A stretch of 64,000 nt of DNA from an uncultured Dehalococcoidia bacterium. Its GTDB lineage: Bacteria > Chloroflexota > Dehalococcoidia > Dehalococcoidales > UBA1222. Positions 59,736 through 64,000 of the stretch are shown here, piece after piece. The notes beneath the pieces were generated by a model, which saw only the letters and a program-made list of their open reading frames with translations, did not search any database and was not told the DNA's origin. The position numbers were made by a program, and so were the translations under genes. Positions within the stretch are counted from its first letter, which is position 1, and each line of letters opens with the position of its first letter. The DNA lies in contig CAIMVG010000006.1 in the NCBI GenBank assembly GCA_903844845.1, positions 1 through 64,000 of the forward strand. Direction: 5' to 3'.

Positions 59736-60182
59736 TTAAACCTCGTAATTTTCGCATTTGGACTGCCGGTCTTTGATCTCCTGGCGTTTCACCAGGTCTT
59801 CGAAGGTCGTCGATTCAAGTACCCCATACATGGCCTGCTTCATCTCGTCCCAGATGTCACGGGCGGCGCATGTGCGCGAGCGGCCGCAAGCTCCCGGGTT
59901 GGAGACACACTCCACCGGGAAGTTGTCCCCTTCCAGTATCCTCAGTGTTTCACTGAGCTTGATGTCTGCCGGCGGGCGCGCCAGCCAGACCCCGCCTTTG
60001 AACCCGCGCGTAGTTTTGACTATCCCGGCTTTGACCAGCGGGCTGATAAGATGCTCGAGGTATTGAAGGGAGATGTCCTGCTTTTCCGAGATGTCTTTAA
60101 GCAGGAGAGGTCCTTCGCCGTAGCGGCGGGCCATCTCCATCAGTGCCCTTGTTCCGTATCTCCCTTTCGTCGAAATCTTCAC
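59736..60182 (-). CDS. iscR: Rrf2-family regulator, IscR-like
   Basis: Transcription factor of 148 aa. It starts [37 protein letters not shown], the winged-helix recognition region, and has three cysteines in [14 protein letters not shown] near residue 90, spaced like the [2Fe-2S] ligands of IscR (C-x6-C-x5-C here). It heads the cysK-isc operon and likely represses it when clusters are plentiful. GTG 60182 with GGGGTGA upstream is preferred over TTG 60197. An intact CymR-like role in cysteine sensing is the alternative. Confidence 0.87.
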   Translation of the reverse strand: MKISTKGRYGTRALMEMARRYGEGPLLLKDISEKQDISLQYLEHLISPLVKAGIVKTTRGFKGGVWLARPPADIKLSETLRILEGDNFPVECVSNPGACGRSRTCAARDIWDEMKQAMYGVLESTTFEDLVKRQEIKDRQSKCENYEV

Positions 60183-60691
60183 AGCTTCACCCCGCAACGG
60201 CAGATCGATCCGTATATGTTGATAATATCACTCAACAAATAAAGATGTCAAAGAGAGAAGCTGTCGGCAGTCGGCTGCCATCCCCGCCCCCTCCCCCACA
60301 ATAAAATGGATCCCGGCTCGCGGGCCGGGATGACAGGCGGGAGTAGGGACGAGAACGACCTATATACATTCTCCCCACACTTGTCATTGTCGGGCTTGAC
60401 CCGACAATCCATTGGTGATTCGCCCTGCCCCCTCCCCCATAAAATGGATCCCGGGTCACGGGCCGGGATGACACTACACCGCGTTGTTCCGCCTAGGCGG
60501 ATCGGACTTGCCTCGGGATGTTCCCCGAGGCCTTGGGATGTTCCCCAAGGTTCTCGCACCCGAGGCTCGGGTGTTCTTGCACCCGAGGCTCGAGTGATCC
60601 GACAATCCATTGGTGATTCGCCCTTCCCGCCCCACCATAAAATGGATCCCGGGTCACGGCCCGGGATGACAGGTGGGAGTAGGCGTTCCGC
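60183..60691. repeat. Dispersed repeat cluster with an inverted R2 unit
   Basis: The isc promoter should lie in 60190-60240 (TTGAGT near 60236 on the minus strand). Beyond that are R1 hairpins (60311-60334, 60440-60473, 60643-60671), GATTGTCGGG-type hairpins (60383-60413) and a long inverted R2 unit (60482-60615). Confidence 0.85.
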
Positions 60692-61309
60692 TTATTTCGG
60701 ATCTGCCAAAAACAATATCAGCTTGATGGCCCTTACCAGTGTGCCGACGCACAACCCCAGGATAATCAGCCCGAATATGACGGGCAGCTGCCACCTGAGC
60801 ATATCGGCGATGCCCGTGACCGGGATGGGGCTGAAATCGAACGGGAACAAGGTTATCATGGTCCCGAGCACCCAGATACCCATCACGTCGATCATTATCC
60901 TCAGAGTCTGCCGGACAGGGTAGGAATCCAAGACAATCATCACGACGTGGGCGACGATGGATATCGACAGCGCCGCGGTTGCCACCACCGCCCATTTTGA
61001 GAAATCCGAGGTTACCAGCGGGTACCTGGTCACGATCTCCGTCCCCGGTTCGACGTGGTAGTAGGCGATAAAGCCGCTGAAGAAATTAAAAAAGATGATC
61101 AGAACGAAGTCCCAGGCGATGGCGAACGAATAGCCGGTTATCCTGGCCCCCCTGTGCAGGCTGTCGCGCAACCCGGGATTCCGTGAATCATGGTGACGAG
61201 AGTTTTTCTGTGCGCCCTGCTGCTGCGCCGTTATGACAGGAGTACCGCATTCTTTGCAGAATTTGTCATTTTCCCCGAGCTTCAAGCCGCATTCAACGCA
61301 ATGTGCCAT
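60692..61309 (-). CDS. Zinc-ribbon membrane protein, function unknown
   Basis: A 205-aa protein. The N-terminus is a zinc ribbon (CVECGLKLGENDKFCKECGTP), then a charged linker, then about four membrane segments (FAIAWDFVLIIFFNFFSGFIAYY, WAVVATAALSISIVAHVVMIVL, IMIDVMGIWVLGTMITLF, VIFGLIILGLCVGTLVRAI). Such ribbon-membrane proteins are common and uncharacterised. No operon partner. Confidence 0.8.
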   Translation of the reverse strand: MAHCVECGLKLGENDKFCKECGTPVITAQQQGAQKNSRHHDSRNPGLRDSLHRGARITGYSFAIAWDFVLIIFFNFFSGFIAYYHVEPGTEIVTRYPLVTSDFSKWAVVATAALSISIVAHVVMIVLDSYPVRQTLRIMIDVMGIWVLGTMITLFPFDFSPIPVTGIADMLRWQLPVIFGLIILGLCVGTLVRAIKLILFLADPK

Positions 61310-61646
61310 ACCGCCTCCATTATTCCGGCGGCATTATAACACGATTGCCATGAGGCGTTAAGATGCGTGCAAGCGTTATGTCAATTTCCTGCCCGGCACA
61401 CCTCGCCCCCCAATAATAATGGATCCCGACTCGCCGGTCGGGATGACCCATCCCCCGTCATTGCCGGGCTTGACCCGGTAATCCATCGTTAAGGACACCC
61501 TCAAAAATAATGGACCCCGGGTCTCGGCCCGGGGTGACAGGAGGGAGTGGGGGTTGGAACGACAAACCGATGCATGGGCATGCCCCACGTTGTCATTGCC
61601 GGGCGTCGAGCCCCGGCAATCCAGATTAATACTCTTGTCGGTATGT
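61310..61646. repeat. Last dispersed repeats and tRNA-Arg promoter
   Basis: R1 hairpins at 61420-61447 and 61512-61540, a GCCGGGC...CCCGGTAATCC hairpin at 61463-61485 and TCATTGCCGGGCG...CCCCGGCAATCC at 61594-61622. TGTTATAAT (61645-61652) is the tRNA-Arg -10 box. Confidence 0.8.
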
Positions 61647-61670
61647 TATAATTCTCCAGTATTTGTCCTT

Positions 61671-61746
61671 GCGCCTGTAGCTCAGTGGATAGAGCATTGG
61701 TCTTCGAAACCAAGTGTCGTGGGTTCGACCCCCACCAGGCGCACCA
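61671..61746 (+). tRNA. tRNA-Arg (TCG)
   Basis: GCGCCTG pairs with CAGGCGC, anticodon stem TTGGT/ACCAA closes CTTCGAA (TCG), CCA encoded. Confidence 0.96.
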
Positions 61747-61773
61747 TCTGTTGGATCTAAAACCATCTGGCTA

Positions 61774-63555
61774 TTACCGGATCATTTTTCTTTGTGCATC
61801 ATAGACGCCGGTAAGATCGTGGACCGCCAGGAAACCAACCATTCGCTGCGGTTTGCCGTGTTCCACCACCGGCAAATGACTGATTTTATTCCTGGACATG
61901 CGGTTGAGGGCGTCATAAAGAGTCTCGTCGGCGTAGCCGACCACCAGTTCGGTCGTCATCTTATCCCCTACGTGCAGCTTGGGCCAGTCTTGTTCGGAAA
62001 GCCGGGCAACGTCCAGATTGGATATGATACCGACCAGTTTTCCGTGACTCACGACGGGAGCGGCGTCGATATTTTCTGCGGCCATCAGGGCCACGAAATC
62101 GCTGATGAACATATCAGGGGTGACGGTGGCCGGATTTTTAACCATTGCCTCGCGTAGCACTATCTTGTCCATGAGGGGAGTGGAGTACTCTGTGCGGTGG
62201 GCCGGTGAATCGGCCCGCGAGGCTACCTGGGCCTCGTAGATGAAGTTATCGCCGGTGAGAAAATAGGCGATCACGACCGCTACCATGCTCGGTACCAGCA
62301 GATTGTAGTTGCCTGTCATCTCACTTACCATGATGATGATTGCCAGGGGGGCCTTGGCGATACCCCCGAAAAGCGTCATCATGCCCAAAACGACATAGGG
62401 GGCGGGGTTGGAGGGCACGAACGCCGTGAGACCGTGCAGCGCCCACCAGGTGATGCCGCCCAGCATGCCGCCGATGACCAGCCCAGGCGCAAACTCGCCG
62501 CCGCTGCCCCCGGAACCTATAGAAAAACAGGTGGCGGCCAACTTCCCGAAAAGAACGGCTACCATGATGCCGATGGGCAGCGCCGCGGTGTTGCCGTTTA
62601 TGGCGAATTGGAGCCAACCGTACCCGATGCCTAACACCTGAGGCAGGAACAGGCCTATGATTCCAACGGCCAACCCGCCGACGGCCGGTTTTACATATCC
62701 GGGGATTTTCCAGCGGGCAAAGAGGATGCGTACACCGTGAAAAGAGCGTCCATAGGCTATCCCGGCGACGCCGCAGAGAATGCCCAGCACTGCATAGCCC
62801 AGCAACTCGGCAGGACGGGTGAAGGTAAAAGTGCCGGTAAAGCTGAAGATGGGCGACCAGCCGTTCCATGAAGCAAAGATGCTGTACCCGACTATCGAAG
62901 CGATGAAGGCCGGCCAGAGGACTTCAAACTCGAAATCGCGGCGGTAGAGGATTTCGGCACCCAGGATGGCTCCGCCAAGCGGTGCTTTGAAGATAGCGCC
63001 CATCCCCGCCCCGACCCCGACAGCCAACGCTATCCGCCTGTCCCGGGTATCGAGCCTTAACAGGTCTGCCAGCGTTGATCCGAAACCACCGCCGATCAAA
63101 GCCGCCGGGCCCTCTCTCCCGGCGCTGCCGCCGGAACCTATAGTTATGGCAGAGGCCAGCATCTTGAAAAAAGGCACGCGTCGGCGGATAAGGCCGTCCT
63201 TGTTGTGGAAACTGTCGATGGCGGCGTCCGTGCCCGGGCCCATGGCCTCCGGGGTCAGCTTATACAAGACCAGCCCGCTTAATAAGCCCCCGAGGGTGCA
63301 GACAACCGGGATCATCCAGCGTCGTGTGATGGCGGAAACGACCGTCTGCCCTTCGCCGCCGGGGACGGGCGGCGTGTATCCGGCCAATTTGCCGAGCATC
63401 AGCGAGGTGGCGCCGTTGACCGCCCAGTAAAAGACGATGGCGCCCAACCCCGATGCCGCACCGATGAGCAAAGCGAGGACCAGCCATTTTTTGATGTAGC
63501 CGGTATCGATTATGCCGATCGTTTTAGAGAGCAGCGGTTTGATGCGTATAGACAT
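61774..63555 (-). CDS. ClC-family chloride channel/transporter with CBS pair
   Basis: Integral membrane protein of about 593 aa. GSGGSAGREGPAALIGGGFGS near residue 150 holds the gating glutamate of the GREGP motif, and GSGGSGGEFAPGLVIGGMLGG near 345 is the second selectivity region. The C-terminal ~140 residues form two CBS domains (VTPDMFISDFVALMAAENIDAAPVV, GDKMTTELVVGYADETLYDALNRMSRNKISHLPVVEHGKPQ), which bind nucleotides and gate the channel. ATG 63555 is a conservative start; in-frame GTG 63615 and ATG 63582 are alternatives. Whether it is a channel or an exchanger is not decidable here. Confidence 0.92.
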   Translation of the reverse strand: MSIRIKPLLSKTIGIIDTGYIKKWLVLALLIGAASGLGAIVFYWAVNGATSLMLGKLAGYTPPVPGGEGQTVVSAITRRWMIPVVCTLGGLLSGLVLYKLTPEAMGPGTDAAIDSFHNKDGLIRRRVPFFKMLASAITIGSGGSAGREGPAALIGGGFGSTLADLLRLDTRDRRIALAVGVGAGMGAIFKAPLGGAILGAEILYRRDFEFEVLWPAFIASIVGYSIFASWNGWSPIFSFTGTFTFTRPAELLGYAVLGILCGVAGIAYGRSFHGVRILFARWKIPGYVKPAVGGLAVGIIGLFLPQVLGIGYGWLQFAINGNTAALPIGIMVAVLFGKLAATCFSIGSGGSGGEFAPGLVIGGMLGGITWWALHGLTAFVPSNPAPYVVLGMMTLFGGIAKAPLAIIIMVSEMTGNYNLLVPSMVAVVIAYFLTGDNFIYEAQVASRADSPAHRTEYSTPLMDKIVLREAMVKNPATVTPDMFISDFVALMAAENIDAAPVVSHGKLVGIISNLDVARLSEQDWPKLHVGDKMTTELVVGYADETLYDALNRMSRNKISHLPVVEHGKPQRMVGFLAVHDLTGVYDAQRKMIR

Positions 63556-63712
63556 TTCAATCGAAAAGATAGTGTAATGCATTTTGTCCAACAAAGCACT
63601 TTTAATATCGTACACTTCTATTTTGCCGTTCCTGGCCTGCGGCCGACAGGCGCTATTGTGCGTGATTAACTACTCTGGTATAGTTACGAAAAATGACCGA
63701 TCACGGCTGATG

Positions 63713-63773
63713 GCGCCTATACTGACGGTCTTCGAAACCAGGTCTCGCGGATTCGCTCCCATCAGGCGCACCA
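63713..63773 (+). tRNA. D-arm-less tRNA-Arg copy (pseudo-tRNA)
   Basis: GCGCCT...AGGCGC ends pair, the anticodon loop CTTCGAA and its GGT/ACC stem core, a T-loop ATTCGCT and CCA are all present, but the D-arm is replaced by TACTGAC. It copies the tRNA-Arg at 61671 closely in the 3' half. A TGGTATAGT box lies upstream at 63676-63684. Likely non-functional. Confidence 0.7.
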
Positions 63774-63796
63774 TCCATCGATAAGAGGTTAAAACA

Positions 63797-64000
63797 ATGG
63801 CAGCCTGGCAAGACTTCATCAAAAGAGATGAGCCGCCCCCTGAATGGCCGTACCCGATCAAGTACGGCCATGAAACGAGGCTTGAAACCGATGTGCTGGT
63901 GCTTGGCGGGGGCATCGCAGGGTGCCATGCCGCGATCTCCGCAAGGCGCAGCGGCGCGAGGGTCGCCGTCCTCGAAAAAGGCGCCGCCAAGTGGAGCGGT
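63797..64000 (+). CDS. FAD-dependent oxidoreductase, 5' part only
   Basis: The first 68 codons before the window ends. It reads WQDFIKRDEPPPEWPYPIKYGHETRLETDVLVLGGGIAGCHAAISARRSGARVAVLEKG, a Rossmann dinucleotide-binding loop with GGGIAG and the ribose-binding acidic residue after it. The layout fits the fumarate reductase/adenylylsulfate reductase AprA/flavocytochrome c superfamily. AAGAGG is a ribosome site 8 bases before ATG 63797. Function open. Confidence 0.75.
   Translation, partial: MAAWQDFIKRDEPPPEWPYPIKYGHETRLETDVLVLGGGIAGCHAAISARRSGARVAVLEKGAAKWSG

Noticed and set aside
40383-61640. Many short frames reading VIPGRDPGS, DPGSRPGMT or LSGLTRQS
   Set aside because: These are translations of the R1 and related hairpin repeats, not proteins. 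They also lengthen the apparent N-termini of the Tat molybdoenzyme and the pRiA4b-like gene, which I shortened for that reason.

Overview
The window looks like a chromosomal segment of an anaerobic bacterium of the Chloroflexota, most likely Dehalococcoidia-like. This is an inference from gene content: a four-subunit pyruvate:ferredoxin oxidoreductase, an archaeal-type flagellin (archaellin) in a bacterial gene context, LL-diaminopimelate aminotransferase, a TrpB2-type tryptophan synthase beta, and MutL with a nuclease motif. No 16S rRNA or other decisive marker lies in the window.

Region 1-27 kb is mostly ordinary, densely packed housekeeping DNA. In order it holds uvrD/pcrA-mutL, then pyrE and lepB on the minus strand, a SIMPL-domain lipoprotein, a complete riboflavin operon (ribD-ribE-ribBA-ribH), a small cysteine-pair protein with bioY, tRNA-Val, and a CPA2 antiporter on the minus strand. 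Next come tRNA-Arg and a seven-step redox operon (porC-porD-porA-porB, a NuoF/GltD-like fused flavoprotein, and a NuoG-like ferredoxin). These are followed by tRNA-Pro, tRNA-Gly, tRNA-Met and aroF (DAHP synthase), then a minus-strand miaA-dapF-dapL-hflX operon and an archaellin gene. At least two genes here (porC, hflX) have no ATG, GTG or TTG start and appear to begin at ATT behind a good Shine-Dalgarno site. Several promoters place the -10 box only 6-9 bases before the start codon, which suggests leaderless mRNAs.

Region 27-38.7 kb has two tRNA-Ser genes, a Trp-type T-box in front of trpB2, and a minus-strand ileS with its own T-box. A long minus-strand core operon follows: rpsF-ssb-rpsR-rpmH-rnpA-yidD, a PQQ-repeat lipoprotein, yidC and khpB/jag. 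Coding DNA is visibly more GC-rich from trpB2 onward.

Region 38.7-61.6 kb is an accessory, plastic zone. Intergenic spaces are filled with at least five families of dispersed hairpin repeats that are absent from the first 38.7 kb. Between them lie small metal-binding proteins, three toxin-antitoxin loci (RelBE-like intact, HicBA damaged, VapBC intact), an AT-rich type II restriction-modification island with a Vsr nuclease, a Tat-exported molybdoenzyme, a flippase, gene remnants cut off at repeats, and a duplicated iron-sulfur assembly locus (rrf2-cysK-iscS1-DUF3343/iscU1-iscS2-iscU2). In that locus the two copies have lost complementary catalytic residues: one desulfurase lacks its PLP lysine and one scaffold lacks its first cysteine and its aspartate.

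The right end holds tRNA-Arg(TCG), a ClC-type chloride channel, a D-arm-less tRNA-Arg copy that brackets the channel gene, and the start of an FAD-dependent oxidoreductase cut by the window edge. All functional statements come from reading motifs by eye; no database search was run.
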